NCBI GenBank assembly: GCA_003134555.1
Contig: PLBO01000151.1
Coordinates: 212,757 to 253,558, forward strand
Origin: Actinomycetota bacterium
GTDB taxonomy: Bacteria; Actinomycetota; Acidimicrobiia; IMCC26256; PALSA-610
Length of the DNA stretch: 40,802 bases
Reading direction: 5' to 3'
The notes beneath the pieces were generated by a model that saw only the letters and a program-made list of their open reading frames with translations, made no database searches and was not told the DNA's origin. Positions 15,186-22,432 of this stretch are shown here, piece by piece (positions within the stretch are counted from its first letter, which is position 1; every line of letters begins with the position of its first letter). The position numbers and the translations under genes are program-made.

Positions 15186-16472
15186 GTGACCGCACCTGCC
15201 CCGGGCCCTCGCCGCGCCCTCTCCGGTCGGGTGCGCGGCCTCGCGATCGACATCTCGCCACTGCGCGTGTCGCGCGACTTCCGGCTCCTCTGGGGCGGTG
15301 AGCTCGTGTCCCAGATCGGCAGCCAGATCATGGTGGTCGCGCTGTTCTTCCAGGTGTACCGGCTCACAGGCTCATCGGTGGCCGTAGGAGCGATCGGCTT
15401 GGTGCAGCTCGTTCCGATGCTGTTGGTGTCGATCGGCTTCGGACCGCAGATCGACCGCCGCGATCGCCGCCGGCTGCTCTTGTTCGCGCAGTTCGGGCTG
15501 ATGGCGGCGTCCGTGCTGCTCCTCTACGGCGCGCACCTGGGTCGTCCACCGCTGGCACTCGTCTACGGGGCGGCCGCGCTCAACGCCGCGTTCTTGTCGA
15601 TCTCGATGCCGACCCGCACTGCGATGACGCCGAACCTCTTTCCGCGTGAGTACCTCCCGTCCGCGATGGCGCTCAACCAGGTCATGTGGAACGGCGCGGG
15701 CCTGGTGGGCCCCGCACTGGGCGGGATCGTGATCGCCCGGGCCGGCCTCACCTGGGCATACGCCATCGACGTGGCCAGCTTCGTGGCCGCGCTGTCCGCG
15801 GCGTTCATGGTGCATTCGCAGCGGCCGGTTCCGGCGGAGGGCGCCGAGGACGACGTCGGGTTGGCGGCCGTGTTCAACGGGCTCCGCTACGTGAGGGGCA
15901 AACGGGTGCTGCAGTCGACGTACACCGTCGACATCGTCGCCATGGTGTTCGGGATGCCGCGCGTCCTCTTCCCGGTGCTCGCCGACAAGCAGTTCCATCG
16001 CGGCCCGGAGGCTCTCGGCTGGCTGTTCAGCGCGGTGGCGCTCGGTGCGGTCGTGGCGGCCCTGAGCTCGGGCTGGATCCGGCGGGTCCGACGCCTCGGC
16101 CTCGCGATCCTGCTCGCGGTCGCGGTTTGGGGAGCTGCCATAACCGCGTTCGGGCTGGTGGGAGCCAACCTCTTGCTCGCGCTCGTGTTCCTCGCGATCG
16201 CGGGAGGTGCCGATGTCATCTCCGCGGTGTTTCGCGGAACATTGCAGCAACTCGTCGTACCCGACGGGCTGCGGGGACGGTTGGCTTCGTTGAACATCTT
16301 GGTCGTCACCGGCGGTCCTCGTGTGGGTGACCTGGAGGGTGGCCTGGTTGCGAGCGCGTTCACGCCGACGATCTCGGTCGTCTCCGGCGGTTTGTTGTGT
16401 ATCGCAGGCGTCGCGGCAATTGCGATGACGGTGCCACGATTCGCGCGTTGGCATGTGGGCGATCCGCCCTGA
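15186..16472 (+). CDS. MFS_3 (EntS-like) exporter
   Basis: 428 aa with about twelve predicted membrane helices. It opens with ISPLRVSRDFRLLWGGELVSQIGSQI, the entry signature of MFS_3 proteins. The motif-A loop is IGFGPQIDRRDRRR. MPTRTAMTPNLFPREYLPSAMALNQ and GAGLVGPALGG also fit the family. It is a likely proton-driven exporter of a siderophore, drug or lipid-like molecule. The GTG at 15186 is the only start that keeps the conserved N-terminus without reading through the peroxiredoxin region. The inverted repeat in its promoter suggests TetR control, though no regulator is adjacent. Confidence 0.9.
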   Translation: MTAPAPGPRRALSGRVRGLAIDISPLRVSRDFRLLWGGELVSQIGSQIMVVALFFQVYRLTGSSVAVGAIGLVQLVPMLLVSIGFGPQIDRRDRRRLLLFAQFGLMAASVLLLYGAHLGRPPLALVYGAAALNAAFLSISMPTRTAMTPNLFPREYLPSAMALNQVMWNGAGLVGPALGGIVIARAGLTWAYAIDVASFVAALSAAFMVHSQRPVPAEGAEDDVGLAAVFNGLRYVRGKRVLQSTYTVDIVAMVFGMPRVLFPVLADKQFHRGPEALGWLFSAVALGAVVAALSSGWIRRVRRLGLAILLAVAVWGAAITAFGLVGANLLLALVFLAIAGGADVISAVFRGTLQQLVVPDGLRGRLASLNILVVTGGPRVGDLEGGLVASAFTPTISVVSGGLLCIAGVAAIAMTVPRFARWHVGDPP

Positions 16473-16508
16473 TTGACCCCACGCTTCAACCGCGATTGAC
16501 TGCGACCA

Positions 16509-16937
16509 ATGGCGGGGTACTCGGGGACGCCCCTTCCCCAAAAGCTCGGCGTGAAGCCGGGGGCACGTCTCGCGGTTGTGCGCGCACCTGCGGGCTTCGA
16601 GCGCGCGCTCAATCCGTTACCGGATGGTGTGCGACTTCGAACGCAGGCGCGCGGCGCGCAGGACGTCGTGCTCTTCTTCGCGACGCGTCGCGCCGAGCTC
16701 GAACGTCGCTTCGACGGATTGGCGCGCACGATCGAACCGGAAGGTGGATTGTGGATCGCGTGGCCGAAGCGCACCGCGTGCGTCGCGACCGATCTGCGCG
16801 AAGGCATCGTGCGTGAGCTCGGGCTCGCGCACGGCCTCGTCGACAACAAAGTGTGCGCGGTCGACGAGACGTGGTCGGGTTTGCGATTCGTGTTCCGCCT
16901 TGTCGACCGTCCGGCGCGCAACGGCAAGTCGCGTTGA
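16509..16937 (+). CDS. DUF3052 family protein
   Basis: 142 aa. MAGYSGTPLPQKLGVKPGARL followed by VVRAPAGFERAL, then DVVLFFATRRAELERRF and GGLWIAWPKR, and near the end GLVDNKVCAVDETWSGLRFVFR. This matches the DUF3052 (PF11253) pattern common in actinobacteria. The biochemical role is unknown. The Trp-Pro-Lys and Cys-Ala-Val-Asp-Glu-Thr-Trp-Ser blocks look like conserved surface or active-site patches. Its stop codon lies inside the 20-bp palindrome that separates it from the convergent GNAT gene. Confidence 0.75.
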   Translation: MAGYSGTPLPQKLGVKPGARLAVVRAPAGFERALNPLPDGVRLRTQARGAQDVVLFFATRRAELERRFDGLARTIEPEGGLWIAWPKRTACVATDLREGIVRELGLAHGLVDNKVCAVDETWSGLRFVFRLVDRPARNGKSR

Positions 16938-16949
16938 CGCGTCAACGCG
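16930..16949. terminator. Perfect 20-bp palindrome between convergent genes
   Basis: CGCGTTGACGCGTCAACGCG is an exact palindrome containing the DUF3052 stop. As RNA it would fold into an eight-pair stem with a four-base loop in either direction, so it may serve as a two-way terminator. There is no T-run. A protein-binding site is the alternative. Confidence 0.45.
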
Positions 16950-16967
16950 GTGACGAATTGGCGCGGC

Positions 16968-17510
16968 TCAGCTCGCGCGCACCAGCGGGAGCGAAGCCTC
17001 GTACTCGCCGCCGGCCCAGCGAACCGTCGCTTCGGGAGCGAGCTTGCGGACGAGGCCGAGGGCAGCCCGGTTGTCGGGGAGCATCGTGGCCACGAAGGTG
17101 TCGTAGCCGCGGTCGGTTGCGAGCGTGGCGAGCCGCAAGGCCAGGCGCTGGCCGACCCCCCGGTGCTGCCAGGCGTCCTCGACGGTGATGGCGATCTCGG
17201 CCTGGTGACTGGCTGTCGGGCCGTTGTCGGGCCGTCCGTCGTAACGGGCCACGGCGACGATCTCGTCGCCGTCCATCGCCACCAGGGCGTCCCGGCGCCG
17301 GTGGTCGACGTCGGCGAGCCGGAGCAGGGCGGCGCGCGGCGGTCGCGCGATCGGCGAGAAGAAGCGGAAGTGCACGCTCGAGGGCGAGAGGCGCGTGAAC
17401 AGGCGCGCGAGTCGCTCCGCGTCGCGGATCGTGATCGGGCGCACCGTGAGGTCGGTGTCGCCCACTCGCATGATGCCGGTGTCGTTGTGCGTGTCGTTCG
17501 TGTCGTTCAT
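16968..17510 (-). CDS. GNAT-family N-acetyltransferase
   Basis: 180 aa. TVRPITIRDAERLARLFTRLSP is the usual GNAT start, followed by LVAMDGDEIVAVARY. The acetyl-CoA pyrophosphate loop is QHRGVGQRLALRLA (Q-x-x-G-x-G). MLPDNRAALGLVRKLAPEATV closes the domain. It resembles the acetyltransferase domain fused to Pat-type protein acetylases but stands alone; substrate unknown. The ATG at 17510 has a strong RBS (GGAGGAG) and overlaps the stop of the upstream gene by ATGA. The N-terminus NDTNDTHNDTG comes from a small GTGTCGTT tandem repeat. Third gene of the TetR operon. Confidence 0.9.
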   Translation of the reverse strand: MNDTNDTHNDTGIMRVGDTDLTVRPITIRDAERLARLFTRLSPSSVHFRFFSPIARPPRAALLRLADVDHRRRDALVAMDGDEIVAVARYDGRPDNGPTASHQAEIAITVEDAWQHRGVGQRLALRLATLATDRGYDTFVATMLPDNRAALGLVRKLAPEATVRWAGGEYEASLPLVRAS

Positions 17511-17854
17511 CGTGCTCCTCCTTGTACGAGGCACGTCGACTTTGCGTGCGCGTAGAGGGTGCCCGCGTCGTCGGCGCGCGCTTCGGTGGTCGCGACGCGT
17601 CCACCTCTGTGCACGACCCGGTCCTCGGCGTGCACCCGTTCGGTCGTTTGCGTGATCGCGCGGTTCTCGTGCAACTCGTCGGCCACGACCGAGAACCCGG
17701 TGCGTCCGCGTTCGAACTCGTCGAGCGAGAGGCCGAGCAGACCACGCAGCCGGAAACGCGTGCGCGCCGGATTGGCCCACGTGATCGTGCGCGAGCGCGC
17801 TCCTTCGACGCGAGACGCGTCCGTGTCGGCCATCGCGCTGTCGGAAGGAGTCAT
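17507..17854 (-). pseudogene. PaaI-type hotdog thioesterase with internal in-frame deletion
   Basis: 115 aa. The first part (SRTITWANPARTRF, LLGLSLDEFERGRTGFSVV) and the last part (AEDRVVHRGGRVATTEARAD, GTLYAHAKSTCLV) match the two ends of a PaaI thioesterase of about 160 residues. The middle is missing: ELHEN jumps directly to RAITQTTERV. The lost piece normally holds the G-x-V-HGG catalytic loop and the central hotdog helix, so no thioesterase activity is expected. The frame is intact and both ends overlap neighbours by ATGA, so coupling of the operon is kept. It may be a decayed gene retained as a translational bridge, or a small adaptor. Confidence 0.72.
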
Positions 17855-18471
17855 CGTTGCCCCTCCTTCACTCGCAGCGACTCGATGTGCGCGACGAGAT
17901 GATCGACGACGCGGTCCATGTGCGCGGCGTCGGCGTAGAGCTGCGAGAGCATCAACGCGCCTTCGAGCGAGCCGGTGATCGTCGATGCGAGCGCGTACGG
18001 ATCGAGGTCGGGCGCCAGGGTTCCGGCGGCCTTGCCGTCCTTCACGATGCGGCCCACGAGGCGGTGCCACAACGTCATCGATTCGCGGGCCCGGTCGCGC
18101 AGATCGGGATGCGTATCGTCGGCTTCGATCGCGGTGTTCATGATCGGGCACCCGCCCTCGACCGAGGGCCGGCGGGCATTGCGCGCGAACGCCCGGATCA
18201 TCCGGGTCAGGCGGTCGATCGCGTCGGTCGCGCCGTCCTGCGAGCGGGCGAGGCTCTCGGTGACCCGGGTCATCGCATAGTCGTAGGCCTCGAGCGCGAG
18301 CTGCTCCTTGGAGCCGAAATGGTTGTAGATCCCGCCCTTTTCCAGCCCGGTGGCGCCGATGAGGTCGCGCAGCGATGCTCCGACGAAGCCCTGGCGGTTG
18401 AACACCGGCGCCGCGAGCTCCACGATGCGCTGGCGGGTGCGCTCGCCCTTCGTCGCGCGGGTGCCGACCAT
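17851..18471 (-). CDS. TetR/AcrR-family regulator
   Basis: 206 aa. The N-terminal helix-turn-helix is ASLRDLIGATGLEKGGIYNHFGSKEQL at about 30-58, with the usual YxHF end. The C-terminal ligand domain (IDRLTRMIRAF, GGCPIMNTAIEADDTHPDLR) resembles the YxaF/LmrA-type group, in which the GCxx-N segment is conserved. The ATG at 18471 has RBS GGAGGAG seven bases upstream. It heads the operon with the deleted thioesterase and the GNAT gene, and the palindrome at 18502-18515 is a likely autoregulatory operator. The divergent yedK-like gene could also be controlled. Confidence 0.93.
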   Translation of the reverse strand: MVGTRATKGERTRQRIVELAAPVFNRQGFVGASLRDLIGATGLEKGGIYNHFGSKEQLALEAYDYAMTRVTESLARSQDGATDAIDRLTRMIRAFARNARRPSVEGGCPIMNTAIEADDTHPDLRDRARESMTLWHRLVGRIVKDGKAAGTLAPDLDPYALASTITGSLEGALMLSQLYADAAHMDRVVDHLVAHIESLRVKEGQR

Positions 18472-18501
18472 TTCCGCTCCTCCGGCCCCTCGAGAAAGAA
18501 A

Positions 18502-18515
18502 ACCGACCGGTCGGT
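18502..18515. promoter_or_regulatory. TetR operator candidate ACCGACCGGTCGGT
   Basis: Perfect 14-bp palindrome (ACCGAC-N2-GTCGGT), 31 bases upstream of the TetR start and 60 bases upstream of the YedK-like gene. Same arms and spacing as the site at 20645-20662. Confidence 0.7.
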
Positions 18516-18560
18516 CTGATTCTGGGGGATTGGAGGGGTCTTGTCAAGGCCGGAGCCCGG

Positions 18561-18566
18561 TACCGT
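18561..18566 (+). promoter_or_regulatory. -10-like TACCGT, leaderless start of yedK-like gene
   Basis: TACCGT ends nine bases before the ATG at 18576; no RBS is seen. Confidence 0.4.
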
Positions 18567-18575
18567 CCAAGACCT

Positions 18576-19277
18576 ATGTGCGGCCGTTACGTCTCGGTTT
18601 CGTCCCCGACGATCCTCGCCGAGCGCTTCCACGTCGAGGAGGTGCGAGCCGGCGCAACCGAGGCGAACTACAACGTCACGCCCCGGGCCGAGGTTCCGGT
18701 GGTTGCCCAGAGCGACGGCCGCCGGGTGCTCGATCTCGTCCGCTGGGGCCTGGTGCCGTATTGGGCCAAGGACCTCTCGGTCGGCGACCGGATGATCAAC
18801 GCACGCGCGGAGCGGCTCTCGAAGAGCAACGCGTACAAGCGTCCGTTCGAGCGGCATCGATGCATCGTCGCCGCCGACGGCTTCTACGAGTGGCAGGCGC
18901 TTCCGGGAAAGCAGCAGAAGCAACCGTGGTTCGTCCGTCGCCGTGACCGCGAGCCCCTCGCCTTCGCCGGACTCTGGGCGATCTGGCACGACCGCGCGCT
19001 CGGGGACGAAGCGCCCCGCGTACGAACGTGCACGATCATCACGACCGAACCGAACGACCTCATGCGACCGATCCACGATCGCATGCCGGTGATCCTCCCC
19101 GAGTCGGTCTGGGACACCTGGCTCGATCCCGACAACCGCGACGTGCGATCGCTCGGGGAATTGCTGGTGCCCGCGCCGTCGGAGGAGTTCGAGCGGTGGC
19201 CGGTCACGACGCTCGTCAACAAGCCCGTCAACAATGGCCCGGAGCTGCTCGAACCGGCGCCGGTAGATTCCGGCTGA
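18576..19277 (+). CDS. Abasic-site DNA-protein crosslink protein, YedK/HMCES (SRAP) family
   Basis: 233 aa, normal SRAP length. Cys2 immediately after the initiator Met (MCGRY) forms the thiazolidine crosslink to abasic sites in single-stranded DNA. Asn75 in INARAE, Glu105 in GFYEW and His167 in HDRMP are the other active-site residues known from E. coli YedK. TPRAEVPVV and RWGLVPYWA are also conserved. It protects replication forks from abasic-site breakage. The start is fixed by the need for Cys2. Its stop overlaps the start of the next gene by one base (TGATG), so the two are co-translated. Confidence 0.96.
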   Translation: MCGRYVSVSSPTILAERFHVEEVRAGATEANYNVTPRAEVPVVAQSDGRRVLDLVRWGLVPYWAKDLSVGDRMINARAERLSKSNAYKRPFERHRCIVAADGFYEWQALPGKQQKQPWFVRRRDREPLAFAGLWAIWHDRALGDEAPRVRTCTIITTEPNDLMRPIHDRMPVILPESVWDTWLDPDNRDVRSLGELLVPAPSEEFERWPVTTLVNKPVNNGPELLEPAPVDSG

Positions 19278-19999
19278 TGGAACATTCCGCGTTCGTAGAC
19301 GCCATTCGACGTGAAGGCGCCGCGCTCGCCGATGCCGCGCGCACGGCCGGCTTCGAACATCCGGTGCCGACGTGCGGTGAGTGGACGATCGGCGACCTCT
19401 GCTCGCACGTCGGCCGGCTCCACCGCTGGGCGACCGACATCATCGAGCGCCGTCCCGCCGATCCCGTCGGCTACTGGAAGCAGCTCGAGGTACCGGAGGG
19501 TCCCGCGCTCGTCGACTTCGTCGCGCAGGGCTACGGCCCTCTGGCCGACGTGCTCGCGTCGGCGGGCGCCGACGAACCCTGCTGGTCGTGGACGGATCAA
19601 CGCACGGTGGGCTTCTGGTCGCGGCGCCAGGCGAACGAGCTCGCGGTGCACCGTTGGGACGCGGAGTCTGCTGCGGGCGCGCCCCAACCGATCGACCGCG
19701 ACCTGGCGGTCGACGGCATCCAGGAGTTGTTCGACATCCTTCCGTTCCGGCCCGGCGGACCGCCGACCGGAAACGGCGAGACCATCCACCTGCACTGCAC
19801 CGACGGCGAAGGCGAATGGCTGGTCCGACTCGGCCCGGAGGGGGTCACGGTCGTCAACGAGCACGGCAAAGGCGACGTCGCCGCGCGCGGCGGTGCCAGT
19901 GATCTGCTGTTGATGATGTGGGGGCGCGTACCCGTCCGTCAGCTCGAGATCTTCGGCGACGCCTCGCTGCTCGAGCGGTGGAGCGACGGGAAGCTCTGA
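19277..19999 (+). CDS. Maleylpyruvate-isomerase-family mycothiol-dependent protein
   Basis: 240 aa. The N-terminal DinB-like four-helix bundle has the likely Zn ligands His44 (SHVGRLHRW), Glu121 and His125 (NELAVHRWDAE), matching the H/E/H set of Corynebacterium MDMPI. The C-terminal part (TIHLHCTDGEGEWLVRLG, GASDLLLMMWGR) is the MDMPI_C sterol-carrier-like domain. Such proteins use mycothiol as a cofactor or co-substrate, in detoxification or ring-cleavage isomerization. The ATG at 19277 overlaps the YedK stop. The pairing with a DNA-repair protein is unexplained. It ends four bases before the convergent TetR gene. Confidence 0.88.
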   Translation: MEHSAFVDAIRREGAALADAARTAGFEHPVPTCGEWTIGDLCSHVGRLHRWATDIIERRPADPVGYWKQLEVPEGPALVDFVAQGYGPLADVLASAGADEPCWSWTDQRTVGFWSRRQANELAVHRWDAESAAGAPQPIDRDLAVDGIQELFDILPFRPGGPPTGNGETIHLHCTDGEGEWLVRLGPEGVTVVNEHGKGDVAARGGASDLLLMMWGRVPVRQLEIFGDASLLERWSDGKL

Positions 20000-20003
20000 A
20001 CGG

Positions 20004-20621
20004 CTACAGCGCCACCGCGGTGCGCATCACGTCGATGACGTGCTCGCGCCGCTTCGCCAAGGCCGCCGGAGAGAGCGGGTCGAGGTCGAGCAGGCCCGAC
20101 ATCAACTGTCCGTCCGAGAGGTACGACAGCACCGCGCCGTAGCCGGTGAGGAGCAGCTGCCGCGCGTCGTAGCGCCGGAGCCGGCCCGCGTCCATCTCGC
20201 GCTCGAGGAAGTCGGCGCCACGATCGAACAACGGTCGCAACAAGAGGCTGAGCTCGTCGCGCAGGATCGGGCCGCCTTCGAGCGCTTCCCAGCGCACGAG
20301 CCGTACGAACTCGGGGTGATCCTCGAAGAACGTGAATGCGGCGCGCAGCATGCGCTCGACCTGCGGCCAACCTTGACGTGTTCCCGCCGTCGCCTGTTCG
20401 ACGAGGAGGGTCCAGTCGGCGAACGAGGCGAAGAGCACGGCGCGGTAGAGCGCTTCCTTCGAGGGGAAGTGGTGCAACAGGCTCGGACGCCGAATGCCGA
20501 CCTCGTCGGCGATGTCGTTCAGGCTCGTTCCGGCGTAGCCGTGGTCGCCGAAGCGCTTGAGCGCCACCTCGAGGATGAGATCCTTGGTCGACGAGGGGCC
20601 GGAAGCGACAGGTAGGGCCAC
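20004..20621 (-). CDS. TetR-family regulator divergent from a desaturase
   Basis: 205 aa. The HTH is TSLNDIADEVGIRRPSLLHHFPSKEALY at about 32-59. The C-terminal domain starts MLRAAFTFFEDHPEFVRLVRWEALEGG, a form frequent in TetR proteins that sense lipids or acyl-CoA. GTG start at 20621 has a TAGAAT hexamer six bases upstream and no RBS. It lies head-to-head with the fatty acid desaturase at 20675, with a palindrome between them. This layout resembles Pseudomonas DesT, a TetR that controls a desaturase according to acyl-CoA saturation. The functional analogy is inference. Confidence 0.92.
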   Translation of the reverse strand: MALPVASGPSSTKDLILEVALKRFGDHGYAGTSLNDIADEVGIRRPSLLHHFPSKEALYRAVLFASFADWTLLVEQATAGTRQGWPQVERMLRAAFTFFEDHPEFVRLVRWEALEGGPILRDELSLLLRPLFDRGADFLEREMDAGRLRRYDARQLLLTGYGAVLSYLSDGQLMSGLLDLDPLSPAALAKRREHVIDVMRTAVAL

Positions 20622-20627
20622 TTCGTC

Positions 20628-20633
20628 ATTCTA
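20628..20633 (-). promoter_or_regulatory. -10-like TAGAAT, leaderless start of TetR gene
   Basis: TAGAAT on the minus strand ends six bases before the GTG at 20621. It is the closest to consensus of all the hexamers in the window. Confidence 0.55.
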
Positions 20634-20644
20634 CCGACACGCAT

Positions 20645-20662
20645 CTACCGACTGGTCGGTAG
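20645..20662. promoter_or_regulatory. TetR operator candidate between regulator and desaturase
   Basis: CTACCGACTGGTCGGTAG: exact 8-bp arms around a TG spacer. It lies between the two opposing -10-like hexamers, twelve bases before the desaturase start, so bound protein could block both promoters. Confidence 0.75.
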
Positions 20663-20668
20663 TACCAT
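20663..20668 (+). promoter_or_regulatory. -10-like TACCAT, leaderless start of desaturase
   Basis: TACCAT directly follows the operator and ends six bases before the GTG at 20675. Confidence 0.5.
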
Positions 20669-20674
20669 TTTCAA

Positions 20675-21430
20675 GTGACGTTGACCAATCTGATTGCCGC
20701 CGTGATCGCCGCTTTCGCGGTGACGCAGCTGGCGATTTTCACGACCACCGTGTACCTGCACCGGGCGCTCTCCCACCGGGCGCTCACGGTCGGCGATCCC
20801 GCCGCGATCCCCTTCCGGGCAGTCATCTGGATGACCACGGGCATGCGACCGCGGGAGTGGGTGGCGGTGCACCGCAAGCACCATGCCGCGACCGACACCG
20901 CCGACGACCCGCACAGTCCGTTCCAAGTCGGGTTCTGGCGCGTGCAGCTCGGCAACATCGGGCTCTACAAGCGCTGCGCGTCGGATCACGCGAACGTGCA
21001 GAAGTACGCGCGTGATCTCCCGCCCGACCGCCTCGACCGTCTCGCGTTCGACCACTCGTTCGTGGGGCTGGCTATCGGGATCACGATCATCGTCGTGACG
21101 ATGTGGGTGCTCGGCTTCGGCCTGTTCGCGGGCTTTCTCGCCGCCGGCCTGCACGGCGTCATGTACGTGATGCTCTCGGGCGCGATCAACGCCGTCGGCC
21201 ACACGCGGGGCAAGCAGCCCTACGTGAACTCCGCGACGAACATGCAATCACTCGCGTTGATCACCGCCGGCGAGGGACTGCACAACAACCACCATGCCGC
21301 GCCCACGTCGGCGCGCTTCTCGCTGCACAAGGCCGAGCTCGACCCCGGTTGGTGGTTGGTACGCGTCCTCGTAAAGCTGCGCCTCGCCCAAGTGCGCCAC
21401 GAAGACGTGCACCTAAAGACAGCTGCGTGA
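20675..21430 (+). CDS. Acyl-CoA/acyl-lipid fatty acid desaturase (delta-9 type)
   Basis: 251 aa membrane protein with all three histidine boxes: H29RALSH34 (HX4H), H66RKHH70 (HXXHH) and H203NNHH207 (HXXHH), plus NAVGH at 172-176. These bind the di-iron center that inserts a double bond in saturated acyl chains using O2. The spacing matches OLE1/DesC/DesA3-type enzymes, but the protein is shorter than the usual 300 or more residues because the N-terminal tail is short. No fused cytochrome b5 or reductase is present, so a separate electron donor is needed. It is probably repressed by the adjacent TetR. Confidence 0.93.
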   Translation: MTLTNLIAAVIAAFAVTQLAIFTTTVYLHRALSHRALTVGDPAAIPFRAVIWMTTGMRPREWVAVHRKHHAATDTADDPHSPFQVGFWRVQLGNIGLYKRCASDHANVQKYARDLPPDRLDRLAFDHSFVGLAIGITIIVVTMWVLGFGLFAGFLAAGLHGVMYVMLSGAINAVGHTRGKQPYVNSATNMQSLALITAGEGLHNNHHAAPTSARFSLHKAELDPGWWLVRVLVKLRLAQVRHEDVHLKTAA

Positions 21431-21451
21431 GGTAACCCTCCGGGCCCAGAA

Positions 21452-22408
21452 CTATCTCGCGAGCGCCCGGACGACGTCGCTGATCTGATCGGGGCCGCAG
21501 AACAACGCGGGGGCGGGAGTCGTCACGCCGTTTTCGATGTAGCGGGCGATGTGCTCCTTGCATTGTTCGGGCTTGCCCCAGACGAGCAGGTCGTCGACGA
21601 CCGAATCGGGGATCGATTCCGCGGCGGCCTTGCGGTCGCCTTCCTTCCAGAGTCGCCACAGGTCGGCGAGCTCGTCGCCGCGGCCGAGCCACTCGTGGAA
21701 CGCGGCGTACACGGGCACGGTGAGGTACGACGCGATCGCGCGTTTGCCAACGGTTCGAGCCAGTCCCGCGTCGTCGACGGGGAACACGAAGATGCGCGCC
21801 GCGATCTCCTTCCCGGCGCCGACGTGGGGTGCGACCGTCTTGACGTCGTCGGCCGACAGCCAGTTGATGATCGCACCGTCGCCTTCGCGCCCGGCGAGTC
21901 GCAACATGCCTTCGCGTAGCGCGGCCACGAGGATCGGCGGCTGCTCGGCGACCGGGATGCCGAGGCGAAAGCCGCGGACGCGAAACGTCTCGTACTCCTC
22001 GTCGACCTTCTCGCCCGTCAACGCTTTGCGCAGGAACCGGATCGTGTCGCGCACGCGCTGGTACGGCTTGTCGAACGTCAAACCGTTCCAGCGTTCGACG
22101 ATGACGTCGGAGGAGGTACCGATCCCGAGGGCGAAGTGGCCCGGGGCGGCCTGGCACATCGACGCGACGGTCGACGCGAGCGTGTGCGCGCCGCGCGTGT
22201 ACGCGGGAACGATCGCCGTTCCGAACCGCAGTTCGGGTGCCCACTGCGCCGCGACCGCGAGCGGGATGAACGCGTCGTAACCGCCGGATTCGGCCGACCA
22301 CAGATCGGTGTATCCGAGGTCGACGAGCTCGCGCACGAGCTCGCGCTGTTCCAACAGCGGAATGCCGTCGAACGGAAACGTGATGCCGTAGCGCTGCGGA
22401 ATGGTCAT
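21452..22408 (-). CDS. LLM-class (F420-dependent) oxidoreductase
   Basis: 318 aa. A TIM-barrel luciferase-like protein (PF00296): YGITFPFDG at the start, ELVDLGYTDLWSAESGGYDAF, RFGTAIVPAYTRGAH and HFALGIGTSSDVIVERWNG. These match F420-dependent members such as Mer, Fgd and Adf-like enzymes. F420 use rather than FMN is inferred from the actinobacterial context. The ATG at 22408 is favoured over a GTG at 22414 because AAGGA sits seven bases before it. It is the last gene of an operon with the thioesterase (24-base gap) and the phosphonate-monoester-hydrolase-like gene. Confidence 0.9.
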   Translation of the reverse strand: MTIPQRYGITFPFDGIPLLEQRELVRELVDLGYTDLWSAESGGYDAFIPLAVAAQWAPELRFGTAIVPAYTRGAHTLASTVASMCQAAPGHFALGIGTSSDVIVERWNGLTFDKPYQRVRDTIRFLRKALTGEKVDEEYETFRVRGFRLGIPVAEQPPILVAALREGMLRLAGREGDGAIINWLSADDVKTVAPHVGAGKEIAARIFVFPVDDAGLARTVGKRAIASYLTVPVYAAFHEWLGRGDELADLWRLWKEGDRKAAAESIPDSVVDDLLVWGKPEQCKEHIARYIENGVTTPAPALFCGPDQISDVVRALAR

Positions 22409-22415
22409 GACCACA

Positions 22416-22420
22416 TCCTT
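22416..22420 (-). promoter_or_regulatory. RBS deciding the LLM oxidoreductase start
   Basis: AAGGA on the minus strand, seven bases before the ATG at 22408; too close to serve the GTG at 22414. Confidence 0.55.
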
Positions 22421-22432
22421 GCCGCGATCTGC

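Noticed and set aside
21434-21470. CCGGGC/GCCCGG pairing at the end of the LLM gene as a terminator
   Set aside because: Six pairs with a long loop of about 18 bases, partly inside the coding region; likely chance in GC-rich DNA.
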